DNA of 64,000 nucleotides from Bradyrhizobium rifense (lineage in GTDB: Bacteria > Pseudomonadota > Alphaproteobacteria > Rhizobiales > Xanthobacteraceae), in assembly GCF_008123425.1 (NCBI RefSeq), contig NZ_VSSS01000024.1, positions 197,374 through 261,373 of the forward strand. Direction: 5' to 3'. The notes below the pieces were generated by a model that ran no database searches, was not told where the DNA came from, and saw only the letters and a list, made by a program, of their open reading frames with translations. Below, one piece after another: positions 1-8,300 of this stretch (the first letter of the stretch is position 1; the number at the start of each line of letters is the position of its first letter). The position numbers were made by a program, and so were the translations under genes.

Positions 1-360
1 GCCTTCGCAGCCTTCCTGCCGGAGAAGACGATCAACGCTGCGCTCGAAAGCGGGCTTGATCGTCACGGCGTCGGCTACAATCCGAAGCGCGCAGTGAAAG
101 GCGCCAAGGTCGCCGAGATGCTCGCTGAAGTCCGCAAGCACGGCCTCGCCCGCGCGCTTGGCGATCCCCTCCCCGGCGTCAACGCGTTCTCCGCGCCGGT
201 GTTCGACCATGCCGGCCATGTCGCGCTGGTGATCACCGCGATGGGACCGGAAGGCACTTTTGATGCGCGCTGGGACAGCCCCATCGCCCATGCCTTGCGC
301 GACTGCGCCGGCCACATCTCGAAGCGGCTCGGCTACGGCATGACGATCGCCGCGGGGTGA
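1..360 (+). CDS. IclR-family transcriptional regulator, C-terminal part (5' end outside the window)
   Basis: The open frame enters from the left edge, so the DNA-binding domain is missing and only about 119 residues are visible. These match the effector-binding domain of IclR regulators: a helix with repeated basic residues (EVRKHGLARA), then the strand-rich stretch around NAFSAPVFDHAGHVALVITAMGP, in which newly bound ligand is normally sensed, and a closing amphipathic helix (ALRDCAGHISKRLGY). IclR proteins usually control the catabolic or transport operon beside them. Its target probably lies to the left of this window. A palindromic repeat follows the stop codon. The family call is firm; the ligand cannot be told. 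Confidence 0.82.
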   Translation, partial: AFAAFLPEKTINAALESGLDRHGVGYNPKRAVKGAKVAEMLAEVRKHGLARALGDPLPGVNAFSAPVFDHAGHVALVITAMGPEGTFDARWDSPIAHALRDCAGHISKRLGYGMTIAAG

Positions 361-390
361 CCACCGCTAGAGCCAACTCCGCGGTGCGCC

Positions 391-508
391 CCCTCTCCCG
401 CTTGCGGGAGAGGGTTGGAGAGAGGGTATATCCGCAACGGGGCAATCCCCTAGAGGAGAAAACCCTCACCCGCGCCTTCGGCGCGACCTCTCCCGCAAGC
501 GGGAGAGG
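391..508. repeat. REP-like pair of GC-rich palindromes between two converging genes
   Basis: Two nearly identical palindromes lie 72 bases apart in the short gap between the IclR gene and the minus-strand hydrolase gene. The first (391-414) has 11-base arms CCCTCTCCCGC and GCGGGAGAGGG around TT. The second (487-508) has 10-base arms CCTCTCCCGC and GCGGGAGAGG around AA. A further hairpin CGCGCC-TTC-GGCGCG lies at 471-485. Repeats of this look are common between genes in Bradyrhizobium and relatives. Placed between convergent genes it may also end both transcripts. No transposase or coding frame is attached. Confidence 0.7.
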
Positions 509-526
509 TAAGAAAACCCACCGCCG

Positions 527-2677
527 CTAGAGCGCCGCCACGCTCACCTCTTCTGCCGAGATCGATCCGCTGTCGACCACCAACGCGACCGCGCCGCCGG
601 TCAACGGCAGGTCGCCGGTGTCCTGCACGCTGAACAGCGTCCTGCCGTCGACATGGGCTTCGATCTCGCCGCCGACCACGCGCAGCTCGACCTTGTATTT
701 GCGATCGAGCTCCCAGGCGAAACGTTCGCTCGCCAGCACGACCTCGTCATGCACGCGCTTGACCAGGCGCACACGGCCACCCTCAGTGCGATCGAACATC
801 AGCGCATAATAGCGCTCGCGTCCCTGCACGCGCGCGGCAAGCCCCCAGGCATTTGCCAACAGCGGCGTGATCTCCGAGGTCACGCGATAGTCCTTCCAGT
901 CGCGCGAGCCCTGCGCGATGAAGCCGACGCCATCGCCATTGGTGACGCGCAGGCCTTCCCAGCGGGTCTGGAACTGGGTGACATTGTTGACCCAGGCGTG
1001 CTTCCACATCGTGCTGACATTGTTGTCCGGCCGCTTCAGCACGGTATTGGCCGCGCCGCCCCAGGTCAGGTAGTCCAGATAAAGCGTGCCGTCGACACCG
1101 AGCGAGTCGCGCGTCTCGATCTCGACACCGATCTCGAAGATCGGATAGGCGTGCGTCTCCGGCACCTGCCAGCTCAGCAGGGCCTCGCAGCCACCGGTGA
1201 GCTCCTGCGCATCGCCATGGATCTGCACCAACTCGTCGTGCTCGTCGTAGACGCTGGCGAACAAGCGCACCGCGACCGTGCCGCTGTCTGTTTCCGACTC
1301 CAGCCGGCACTCGACGCGCTGGCCCGAATACAGCGTCGGACACGACACCAGCTGATAGGTCGGCATCGTAAACACCTCCTTGTCGAAGAAGGTGGGGCTG
1401 GCGATGCGCGCCACACGCCCGGGCGCGAGGCGGCGGAAGTCGATCGCGAGGCTGCGCTCGCCATTGCGGCTATGGCCTGCGACGTTGCTGAGCTCGACCC
1501 CGTGCAGCCGCGCCGGCGAGCCGCCCTTGTTGTGGAAGCCTTGCAAGCTGCCCGGAAAATTGAAGTTGAAGCGCGCGCCATCCTTGGCCACCGCAAGTGC
1601 CGGCGCCCCCGCCAGCGCAAGCCCCGCCGCGACCAGCGATTGCGTTTCGATCACAGCATCGGTGATCGCGGCGCCGCCGTCGGCGGTCGAGATATACATG
1701 CGGTCGGCGATCGGCGTGCGGAAGTCCGGCCCGGCGTCGAGGCCGGCCAATCCAGTGCGGATGCCGAACAGGCAGCCGACATTGCCGGAATTGCAGTCGG
1801 TGTCCCAGCCGGCCGTGTTGGCGATGCGCATCGCGTCCTGAAAACTGTTCTCGCCGTAAAGCGTCGCCAGGATGATCAGCGCGTGGTTGGGCACGACGTG
1901 GCAATTGCCGTAGAATTTGTCGTAGCCGTAACGCCCGGCGATCAGCGCGCGGGTGCGCTCCCAATCGTTGCTGTTGTCGCCGGCGTGCCACTCACGCACG
2001 TCGTTGACCACGCGACGGATCAGCGCGTCCTTCGGCACGAAGGCAAGGCCTGTGTCGATCAGCTTCTGCACGTCGCGCTCGACGAAGGCCTGCGCCTCCA
2101 TGGCGGCGAGCAGCTTTGCAGCGTGCACGGATTCACCGTCATGACTGACGCGTCCGGCCTGGTCGGCGAGATAGGCGGCCTGCTCGGGATTGCCGGGGCT
2201 CACCATCGCCCAGCCGTCGATGAAGATCTGCGCGCCGATCTGTTCGGCCACGGTCGCGCCGTTCAGCTCGATCGAACCGCTCTGCGGCGCCGGGATGCCG
2301 GACTTCAGGCGGAGATAGGCGGTGTGCTCGGTGGAATTGCCGATGCCGCCCCACCACAGCACGGCGCGTTCCTCGACGATGTAGTTGAGCCAGGCCTGGC
2401 CGACCTGCTTCGCGGTCAGGCGTTTTGGATAGCCGTTGTCCGCGAGCGCACGCGGAAACGCAAAGGTGCCGGAAACGTCGTCGTCGGTGACGACGAGATG
2501 ATGCGAGCGCAGCGCGACGTCGCGGCGCTCGTTAACGTAATAATTGATCGGCCCGAGCTCCTTCATGATGCGCTCATAGGTCCATCCCTCGAAGGGCCGG
2601 CCGAGATAGACGCCGATGAGCTTGCCGAGCACGCCGGCATAGACGCGCTCCGCGTAGTCATGAGGAATTGCCGTCAC
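527..2677 (-). CDS. ADP-ribosylglycohydrolase-family protein with a C-terminal LamG-like domain
   Basis: This 716-residue protein starts at a GTG preceded by GGGAGTG five bases upstream. Residues about 8-350 carry the ADP-ribosylglycohydrolase fold: TDDD at 64-67 and WDTDCNSGN at 291-299 match the two acidic motifs that hold the two magnesium ions in DraG/ARH enzymes. A middle stretch is beta-rich, and about 560-716 resembles a concanavalin/LamG-type sugar-binding sandwich. The usual family length is near 300, so this is a long multi-domain form. No signal peptide is visible, so it should act in the cytoplasm. It lies 33 bases downstream of the lacI-like gene on the same strand and opposite a sugar ABC importer. 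It therefore probably cleaves an N-glycosidic ribosyl or similar bond in an imported compound rather than reversing protein ADP-ribosylation. Substrate unknown. Confidence 0.8.
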   Translation of the reverse strand: MTAIPHDYAERVYAGVLGKLIGVYLGRPFEGWTYERIMKELGPINYYVNERRDVALRSHHLVVTDDDVSGTFAFPRALADNGYPKRLTAKQVGQAWLNYIVEERAVLWWGGIGNSTEHTAYLRLKSGIPAPQSGSIELNGATVAEQIGAQIFIDGWAMVSPGNPEQAAYLADQAGRVSHDGESVHAAKLLAAMEAQAFVERDVQKLIDTGLAFVPKDALIRRVVNDVREWHAGDNSNDWERTRALIAGRYGYDKFYGNCHVVPNHALIILATLYGENSFQDAMRIANTAGWDTDCNSGNVGCLFGIRTGLAGLDAGPDFRTPIADRMYISTADGGAAITDAVIETQSLVAAGLALAGAPALAVAKDGARFNFNFPGSLQGFHNKGGSPARLHGVELSNVAGHSRNGERSLAIDFRRLAPGRVARIASPTFFDKEVFTMPTYQLVSCPTLYSGQRVECRLESETDSGTVAVRLFASVYDEHDELVQIHGDAQELTGGCEALLSWQVPETHAYPIFEIGVEIETRDSLGVDGTLYLDYLTWGGAANTVLKRPDNNVSTMWKHAWVNNVTQFQTRWEGLRVTNGDGVGFIAQGSRDWKDYRVTSEITPLLANAWGLAARVQGRERYYALMFDRTEGGRVRLVKRVHDEVVLASERFAWELDRKYKVELRVVGGEIEAHVDGRTLFSVQDTGDLPLTGGAVALVVDSGSISAEEVSVAAL

Positions 2678-2710
2678 TTGTTCACTCCCACGTTCAATCG
2701 TCTAGCCCGG

Positions 2711-3766
2711 TCAGACCGACGAGCGTTTCATGATCTCGAATTTCAGCTCATGGCTCTTGCCGGGCGATCCGAACCCGCCCGGCTGCAATCGTCTCACCAG
2801 CGTCTCCGCCGCAAGCGCGCCAAGGTCGAACTCCGGCTGCCGCACCGTTGTGAGGCCGAGCAGCTTGGCGACCGGAATGTCGTCGAAGCCTGCGATCGCG
2901 ATATCGCCGGGAATCGAGAGCCCGGCATTGCGCGCCGCCTCCATCGCGCCGAGCGCCAGCACGTCGCTGGCGCCGAACACCGCGGTCGGCCGCTCGCCCT
3001 TGCGTTGGAGCAGCCGCGTCATCGCGCGCGCGCCGGATTCCTCCGAATAGGCGCTGTCCGTGACGAAGTCGGGCGCGAGCCCCGCCTCCCGCATCACCGC
3101 GCTGTAACCCTGCGCCCGACGCTGGCTCGGACCGAACTCGGCCTGGATCATGGCGATGCGGCGATGCCCGCGCGCGATCAGCAGCCGCGTCATCGCGGCG
3201 GCGGCTTCCGCATTGTCGATATAGACGCTGTCGATCGCGAGCGGGCCGTCCGGCTTGTGCTGGCTTTCCAGCCGCACCAGCGGAATGCCTTTTCGCGCGA
3301 GCACCGCGAGTTGCGGCACGCGCAGATGAAAGAACGTGGCGACCACGCCGTCGGCGCGCCCCTGCAGCAGCCAGTCGATCGCGCGGGCCTCGCGCTCCGG
3401 CCGTCCGTCGGTGTCGAAGATCAGCACGTCGTAACCGGCAGGCGCCGCGACCGTCTGCAAGCCGCGAACGAGACCCGGATAGAACGGGTTGGTGATGTCA
3501 GGGATGACGCAGGCAAACGTCATGGTGCGCGCGCTGCGCAGCATCCGCGCCAGATGGTTCGGCCGATAGCCGAGCCCTTCGGCGACTTCGAGGATGCGCG
3601 TCCGCGTCGCCGGCGGAACGGACGGCGTCTCCGCCTTGTTCAGGACGAGCGACACCGCGGCCTGCGAAACGCCGGCCGCGAGTGCAATATCCTTCTGCGT
3701 GGGGCGGGCCGGCGCCGCTTTGTCGCGCCCCTTCCCCCGCGTCGTCCTCGTTGTTGACGTCGTCAT
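2711..3766 (-). CDS. LacI-family transcriptional regulator
   Basis: The protein has 351 residues. The N-terminal helix-turn-helix and hinge helix span about 22-75 (TQKDIALAAGVSQAAVSLVL, then YRPNHLARMLRS). The remainder is the periplasmic-binding-protein-like sensor domain, which usually binds a sugar. The first 20 residues are a basic, threonine-rich extension. It is divergent from the sugar ABC operon and leads the hydrolase gene, so it most likely represses both until the imported compound or a product binds. A near-perfect LacI-type palindrome sits 5 bases upstream of its own start codon, which suggests autorepression as well. Confidence 0.9.
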   Translation of the reverse strand: MTTSTTRTTRGKGRDKAAPARPTQKDIALAAGVSQAAVSLVLNKAETPSVPPATRTRILEVAEGLGYRPNHLARMLRSARTMTFACVIPDITNPFYPGLVRGLQTVAAPAGYDVLIFDTDGRPEREARAIDWLLQGRADGVVATFFHLRVPQLAVLARKGIPLVRLESQHKPDGPLAIDSVYIDNAEAAAAMTRLLIARGHRRIAMIQAEFGPSQRRAQGYSAVMREAGLAPDFVTDSAYSEESGARAMTRLLQRKGERPTAVFGASDVLALGAMEAARNAGLSIPGDIAIAGFDDIPVAKLLGLTTVRQPEFDLGALAAETLVRRLQPGGFGSPGKSHELKFEIMKRSSV

Positions 3767-3771
3767 TCCGC

Positions 3772-3791
3772 TTAGTTATACGTATTACTAA
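3772..3791. promoter_or_regulatory. Candidate LacI operator between the divergent lacI-like and ABC operons
   Basis: TTAGTTATACGTATTACTAA is a 20-base inverted repeat with 9 of 10 arm positions matching and a central CG, the usual layout of LacI-family sites. It lies between the lacI-like start codon at 3766 and the ABC operon start at 3843, so one bound dimer could block both directions. The surrounding AT-rich bases contrast with the GC-rich neighbourhood. Confidence 0.7.
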
Positions 3792-3842
3792 AGCAAAATC
3801 AACAATCGCTATTTGCGCCCGAGGAAACCGAGGTTCATCGCC

Positions 3843-5183
3843 ATGACCATGACCCGACGCCAGCTTGTCGCCGCCATTCCTGCCGCCGCGCTTGCAGCCA
3901 ATCTGCCGCGTAGCGCCCGCGCCGAGGACGCGCGCAAGGTCGTGACCTTCTGGTTCGGTCAGGCGAACTCAGACGGCCAAGCCGCGCTGCGCAACGATCT
4001 GGTCGAGGCCTTCAATGCCTCGCAGGACAAATATCTGCTGCAGATGGAAGTGAAGGGCGCGGCGGTCAACAACCTGCTGAAGGTCGCCCTCGTCGCCGGC
4101 AATGGCCCTGACATCGTGCAGACCGCAGGACCCGCCTATCTCACCGCGATCGCCAATGCCGGCCAGGTGCTGCCGCTCGACGATTTCGCCGAGAGGTACA
4201 AGTGGAAGGACCGCTTCCTTGCGCCGCTGCTCAACACCAGCGTTTATGGCGGAAAACTCTACGCGCTGCCGCGCGACTATGAATCGATGCACCTGTTCTA
4301 CAACAAGGAGCTGTTCAAGCAGAACGGTTGGAAACTGCCGACCAACCGGCAGGAGATGGAAGAAGTCGCCGACGCCGCGCTCGCCAAGGGCATCATCCCC
4401 TTCGGCGCCGGCAATGCCGACTGGAAGGGCGTCAACGAGTGGCTGATGACGGTGTTCTTCAACAACGTCGCCGGCCCCGACATCGTCCGCAAGGCACTCG
4501 CGGGTGAGCTGCCCTGGACCGCGCCGCCCTTTGTCGAGGCCGTCGAGCTATCAAAGGCCTGGTACAACAAGGGTTATTTCGGCAAGAACTACTTCTCGCT
4601 CACGATTGAGCAGAGTTTCTTGCAGGTCGTGAACGGCAAGTCCGCGATGGCGCTGGGCGGCACCTGGTCGTTCGGCACCAAGTCCTACGGCATGTCGAAG
4701 CCCGACACCGTGATGGACGTGATGCCGACGCCGAGCCTCGGCTCGGCCTTCACGGGACCGCTGGTGCATCTTGCCTGCGGCGCAACGCTGTCGATCGCCA
4801 AGACCTCGCAGAACGCCGAGGGCGCGGCCGCCGTGTTCGAGTTCATGCTGACACGCAAATTCTACGAGACCATGAACCGCGACTGGCCCGGAAAATGGGC
4901 GCTGCCGGTCAAGGACCTGCCGCCGGACATGCTGAGCGGCATCGGCTATCCCCTGTTCGAGAAGACCGTCGCGAATCTGCACGAGGCCTTCAGCAAGGGC
5001 CAGTACGGCTTCACCACCTGGACATTCTGGCCGGGTGCCACCAATTCCTATCTGATCGAGGGCATCGAGCAGGTCTGGCTCAACAAGATCACAGCGGATG
5101 CTTACCTGACGCGGATGCAGACGCTGTTCAGCCAGGAAGCGAAGGAAGGCAAGGTACCGCCGCTGCCGCCGCGGACGGCCTGA
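3843..5183 (+). CDS. Sugar ABC transporter, periplasmic substrate-binding protein
   Basis: It is an extracellular solute-binding protein of family 1 (MalE/UgpB type), 446 residues from the ATG at 3843. The purine-rich GAGGAAACCGAGG ends about 9 bases before that ATG, and a longer frame from a TTG at 3813 would read through it, so the ATG is preferred. The N-terminus (TRRQLVAAIPAAALAANLPRS) has a twin-arginine pair, a hydrophobic core and a small-residue cleavage region, so Tat export is likely. Motifs such as YALPRDYESMHLFYNKELF are typical of family-1 binding proteins. It is the first gene of a three-gene operon with two permeases. The ligand is presumably a sugar or nucleoside-like compound degraded by the hydrolase at 527-2677. 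Confidence 0.88.
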   Translation: MTMTRRQLVAAIPAAALAANLPRSARAEDARKVVTFWFGQANSDGQAALRNDLVEAFNASQDKYLLQMEVKGAAVNNLLKVALVAGNGPDIVQTAGPAYLTAIANAGQVLPLDDFAERYKWKDRFLAPLLNTSVYGGKLYALPRDYESMHLFYNKELFKQNGWKLPTNRQEMEEVADAALAKGIIPFGAGNADWKGVNEWLMTVFFNNVAGPDIVRKALAGELPWTAPPFVEAVELSKAWYNKGYFGKNYFSLTIEQSFLQVVNGKSAMALGGTWSFGTKSYGMSKPDTVMDVMPTPSLGSAFTGPLVHLACGATLSIAKTSQNAEGAAAVFEFMLTRKFYETMNRDWPGKWALPVKDLPPDMLSGIGYPLFEKTVANLHEAFSKGQYGFTTWTFWPGATNSYLIEGIEQVWLNKITADAYLTRMQTLFSQEAKEGKVPPLPPRTA

Positions 5184-5190
5184 TCTCAAG

Positions 5191-6039
5191 ATGTGGCTGT
5201 TCGCGCTACCGGCGCTGCTGATCAATATCTGCATCATCCTGGTGCCCGCCGTGCTGACATTCACGGCGGCGTTCTTCATGTGGGACGGTGTCGGCACGCC
5301 GGTATGGGCGGGCCTCGCCAATTTCCAGAATATGGTCGCCGACCCCGTGTTCTGGTCGGCGCTGACCAACAATTTCATCTGGACCGCGATCTTCCTCACC
5401 GTGCCGGTCTGCCTTGCGCTGGTGATGGCTGCAGCGCTGCTGATGGCGCCGAAGGCGCGCATCGTGGTGCAGTCCATCATCTTCCTGCCGCGCATCATCG
5501 CGGTCGCGGTCACCGGGCGCATCTTCCAGGGCATGATCTTCAGCCCGGCGACCGGCATCGTAGCCTGGCTGAACGAGCACGGCTTTTCGATCTCCGATCC
5601 CCTCGCCGATCCCGACCGCTCGCTCTATGCGGTCGCGGCCGTCGACATCTGGCACTGGTGGGGCTTTCTTGCAGTCGTCTTCCTGTCGGCGATGCGGCAG
5701 ATCAGCGTCGAGCAGATCGAGGCAGCACGGCTCGATGGTGCCGGCTTCCTCCAGCTGTTCCGCTACGTGCTGATCCCGGGCATCCGCCCGACGCTGACGC
5801 TCATGCTGATCCTCACTGTGATCTGGTCGTTCCAGGTGTTCGAGTTCATCTTCATCGTCACCCGCGGCGGGCCTGCCTATGGCAGCGAAGTGCTGGCGAC
5901 GTTTGCCTATCGCCACGCCTTCTTCGAGGGCGATGTCGGGCAGGCTGCGGCTGCGGCTTGCGTCATGAGCCTGTTCGGTCTGTGCGCCACGGCGGTCTAT
6001 CTCTGGCTCCAGATCACCGACGACGCGCAATCGACATGA
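5191..6039 (+). CDS. Sugar ABC transporter permease (MalF/UgpA type)
   Basis: This 282-residue inner-membrane protein has six predicted hydrophobic segments. The permease signature EQIEAARLDGAGFLQLFRYV, the EAA loop that contacts the ATPase, lies at about 174-193. It begins 7 bases after the binding-protein stop without a clear ribosome site, which suggests translational coupling. Its stop overlaps the next start (ATGA at 6036-6039). The very short cytoplasmic N-terminus (MWLFALPALL) is unusual but acceptable for the family. Confidence 0.88.
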   Translation: MWLFALPALLINICIILVPAVLTFTAAFFMWDGVGTPVWAGLANFQNMVADPVFWSALTNNFIWTAIFLTVPVCLALVMAAALLMAPKARIVVQSIIFLPRIIAVAVTGRIFQGMIFSPATGIVAWLNEHGFSISDPLADPDRSLYAVAAVDIWHWWGFLAVVFLSAMRQISVEQIEAARLDGAGFLQLFRYVLIPGIRPTLTLMLILTVIWSFQVFEFIFIVTRGGPAYGSEVLATFAYRHAFFEGDVGQAAAAACVMSLFGLCATAVYLWLQITDDAQST

Positions 6040-6863
6040 TCGGAGATCGCTGGAGCAGGACATTCAGCCTCGGGCTGATCGGCGTCGCATCGTTCAGCTC
6101 GCTGCTGCCGATCGTGCTCGCCGTGATGAACGCGCTGAAGACGACGGTCGAGATCGGCAGCAATCCGCTCGCGCTGCCGACCCAGTTGCACTGGGAGAAT
6201 TTCTCGTCCGCCTGGCGCAACGCCCAGCTCGGCCCCAGCCTGCTGCACAGCGCCGAGGTGGCGGCGCTCACCATCCTGATGGTCTGCATCACCGCGACGC
6301 CCTGCGCCTATGTGCTGGCGCGGCAGAAGGGCAAATTCTGGCGCTTCATCACCTTCTACTTCATGGCCACGATCACCGTGCCCGTGCAGCTCTACCTCTA
6401 TCCGCTCTATTTCATCTTCGCGAAGCTTGGGCTTGTGAATTCGATCCCGGCCGTCGCGCTGATCTACACCGCGATGTTCTCGCCGTTCGCGATCTTCCTG
6501 TTGCGCACCTATGCGCTCGCGATCCCCGTCGCGCTCGAAGAAGCGGCCCAGGTCGACGGCGCCAGGCCGTGGCAGACCTTCTGGTACGTGATCCTGCCGA
6601 TGATGCGGCCGGGGCTGCTCACGGTCGCCATCATCGTCGGGCTGAACGCCTGGAACGAGTTCGTCATCGCCGTGACGTTCCTGCAGAACGACAGCAATGT
6701 CACGGCGATCGTGCGCTTCTACAACCTCACCGGCCAGTATTCGACCGACTGGGGCGAGATGCTCGCCGCTGCCGTGACGATCGTGCTGCCGGTCGTCGCG
6801 ATCTTCGTGCTGCTGCAGCGCCAGTTCATCGACGGCATGACCTCGGGCGCGGTGAAGTCGTAA
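6036..6863 (+). CDS. Sugar ABC transporter permease (MalG/UgpE type)
   Basis: This is the second inner-membrane subunit of the importer, 275 residues. The EAA-loop signature EEAAQVDGARPWQTFWYVIL and the preceding FLLRTYALAIP are typical of MalG-like permeases. Its start overlaps the stop of the first permease by four bases, so the two are made together. No ATPase gene follows. The next gene is on the opposite strand and its stop codon is only 3 bases away. The importer must therefore borrow an ATP-binding subunit encoded elsewhere, as is known for multi-task MsmX/UgpC-like ATPases. Confidence 0.88.
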   Translation: MIGDRWSRTFSLGLIGVASFSSLLPIVLAVMNALKTTVEIGSNPLALPTQLHWENFSSAWRNAQLGPSLLHSAEVAALTILMVCITATPCAYVLARQKGKFWRFITFYFMATITVPVQLYLYPLYFIFAKLGLVNSIPAVALIYTAMFSPFAIFLLRTYALAIPVALEEAAQVDGARPWQTFWYVILPMMRPGLLTVAIIVGLNAWNEFVIAVTFLQNDSNVTAIVRFYNLTGQYSTDWGEMLAAAVTIVLPVVAIFVLLQRQFIDGMTSGAVKS

Positions 6864-6866
6864 GCG

Positions 6867-7646
6867 CTACTTGTCCTTCACCGGCACCGTGTAGTTCAGG
6901 ATCAGCCGGCCGCCATCCGGATAGATGGTCTGTCCTGTGATGTAGGACGCATCGTCGCTGGCGAGGAACGCGACGACCGAGGCGACCTCGCTCGGCTCGC
7001 CGCCCCGGCCGGCCGGCGTGCGTGACATCACGGTCTTGCGGGCATCCTCGGAGGTGTAGATGGAGGACGCGACCATGTCGGTCAAAATCGTGCCCGGCCC
7101 GACCGCGACGACGCGGATATTGTGCGGGGCAAGCGCAACAGCGGCGACCGAGGTCAGCTGCTTCATGCCACCCTTGGACATGGCGTAGGTCGCAAGCGCG
7201 GGGATCGCCAGCAGCGCGTTCACCGAGGACATGTTGATGATGACGCCGCCGCTGCCTTGCGCGATCATCTGCTTCGCCGCGGCCTGCACGCCGAAGAACG
7301 CGCCCTTCAGATTGATGCCGATGATTTCGTCGAATTCTTCCTCGGTAATCTCCAGGATGTCCCGGTTGCGGGCGACGCCGGCATTGTTGACCATGATGTC
7401 GAGCCGGCCGAACTCACGGACCGCAGTCGCGACCGCACGATCGACGTCCGCGCGCCGCGCGACGTGGCAGGGCACGGCGTAGAGCTCCTTGGGCTTGCCT
7501 AGCTCGTTGACGGTCTTCTTGAGCTCATCGGTGTCGACGTCAGAGATGACCACCTTGACGCCGTCATCGAGGAACCGCTTTGCGCAGGCCTTGCCGATGC
7601 CGCGCGCTGCGCCGGTGATGACGGCAACCTTGCCGGATAGTTTCAT
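6867..7646 (-). CDS. Short-chain dehydrogenase/reductase (3-oxoacyl-ACP-reductase type)
   Basis: This is a classical SDR of 259 residues. It has the cofactor motif TGAARGIG at 11-18, NNAG at 87-90, a catalytic serine at 140/141 and YAMSK with Tyr154 and Lys158. The ATG at 7646 is preferred over a GTG at 7655 because GGAGTGAG sits a good distance upstream. It is the last gene of an apparent operon with the two thiamine-diphosphate enzyme subunits, so it may reduce the aldehyde they make or oxidise a substrate to the 2-oxo acid they use. Substrate unknown. The Asp near position 38 after the second strand suggests NAD rather than NADP. Confidence 0.87.
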   Translation of the reverse strand: MKLSGKVAVITGAARGIGKACAKRFLDDGVKVVISDVDTDELKKTVNELGKPKELYAVPCHVARRADVDRAVATAVREFGRLDIMVNNAGVARNRDILEITEEEFDEIIGINLKGAFFGVQAAAKQMIAQGSGGVIINMSSVNALLAIPALATYAMSKGGMKQLTSVAAVALAPHNIRVVAVGPGTILTDMVASSIYTSEDARKTVMSRTPAGRGGEPSEVASVVAFLASDDASYITGQTIYPDGGRLILNYTVPVKDK

Positions 7647-7659
7647 GGGTCTCACTCCA

Positions 7660-7687
7660 GGATAGCTGCTTTTGCAGCGAGCTATCC
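7660..7687. other. Inverted repeat between the decarboxylase and dehydrogenase genes
   Basis: GGATAGCT (7660-7667) pairs with AGCTATCC (7680-7687), and the inner bases can extend the stem. It lies in the gap between the decarboxylase subunit gene and the SDR gene, just upstream of the SDR ribosome-binding site. It could act as a processing or partial termination hairpin that sets a different output for the last gene. There is no T-run on the minus strand. Confidence 0.4.
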
Positions 7688-7703
7688 CGGAGAGGGCACC
7701 CGT

Positions 7704-8300
7704 TCAAGCCGCCGCGAAGCCGAGATGAGCACGGAACCGGTTCTTGATAAAGACGGCATCGCGCGAGGGCAGCGAGCGCGGCGGATTTTCGGCCACAACC
7801 TTGATGACAAAAAGCCGCGGACCATCGGCCGGCTCGGCGATTTGCGCGGCGAGGCTTTGCACCTCCTCGAGCGTCCGCAACGTGGCGGTTGCGGCAAAGC
7901 CGCAGGCTGCGGCGATCGCGGTGAGATCGACACCGCGACCGGTATGGCTCGCCTGCATCCCGGTCTCGCCAAAATGCTGGTTGTCGATCACGACGATGTC
8001 GAGATTGCGCGGGCACGCGACGCCGATGGTGGCGAGACCGCCGATCCCCATCAATTGCTCACCGTCGCCGGTCAAGGCGAGGACGCGCTTGCCCGGCTGG
8101 GCCTGCGCCAATCCAAGCCCGATGAGCGCGGCGCCGCCCATGGCGCCCCAGAGATAGAAATTGCCGTCGTGGTCGCCGACGGAATGAAGGTCGTAGGTGG
8201 GAGAGCCGAGGCCGGAAACGACCAGCGTGTCCTTGCGGTTCTTCAGGAGTGCCGCGACGGCAGCACGGCGATCGAGCTGAGAGGGAACGGACATCGACAT
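7704..8300 (-). CDS. Thiamine-diphosphate-dependent decarboxylase, PP-domain subunit (sulfopyruvate/phosphonopyruvate decarboxylase beta type)
   Basis: This 198-residue protein corresponds to the cofactor-binding C-terminal third of pyruvate-decarboxylase-type enzymes. The ThDP/Mg motif is visible as GDG at 78-80 followed by DNQHFGETG from 106. It begins at the ATG in TGATG, sharing one base with the stop of the upstream gene, so the two subunits are translationally coupled. The same split arrangement is known from sulfopyruvate decarboxylase (ComD/ComE). The active enzyme should be a heteromer with the product of 8300-8842 and act on a 2-oxo acid. The true substrate cannot be told. Confidence 0.82.
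   Translation of the reverse strand: MSMSVPSQLDRRAAVAALLKNRKDTLVVSGLGSPTYDLHSVGDHDGNFYLWGAMGGAALIGLGLAQAQPGKRVLALTGDGEQLMGIGGLATIGVACPRNLDIVVIDNQHFGETGMQASHTGRGVDLTAIAAACGFAATATLRTLEEVQSLAAQIAEPADGPRLFVIKVVAENPPRSLPSRDAVFIKNRFRAHLGFAAA

Noticed and set aside
653..3757. A 1034-residue open frame on the plus strand
   Set aside because: It is the antisense of the hydrolase and LacI genes. High GC leaves long stop-free antisense frames, and the translation is a low-complexity Arg/Ala/His/Asp mix with no domain.
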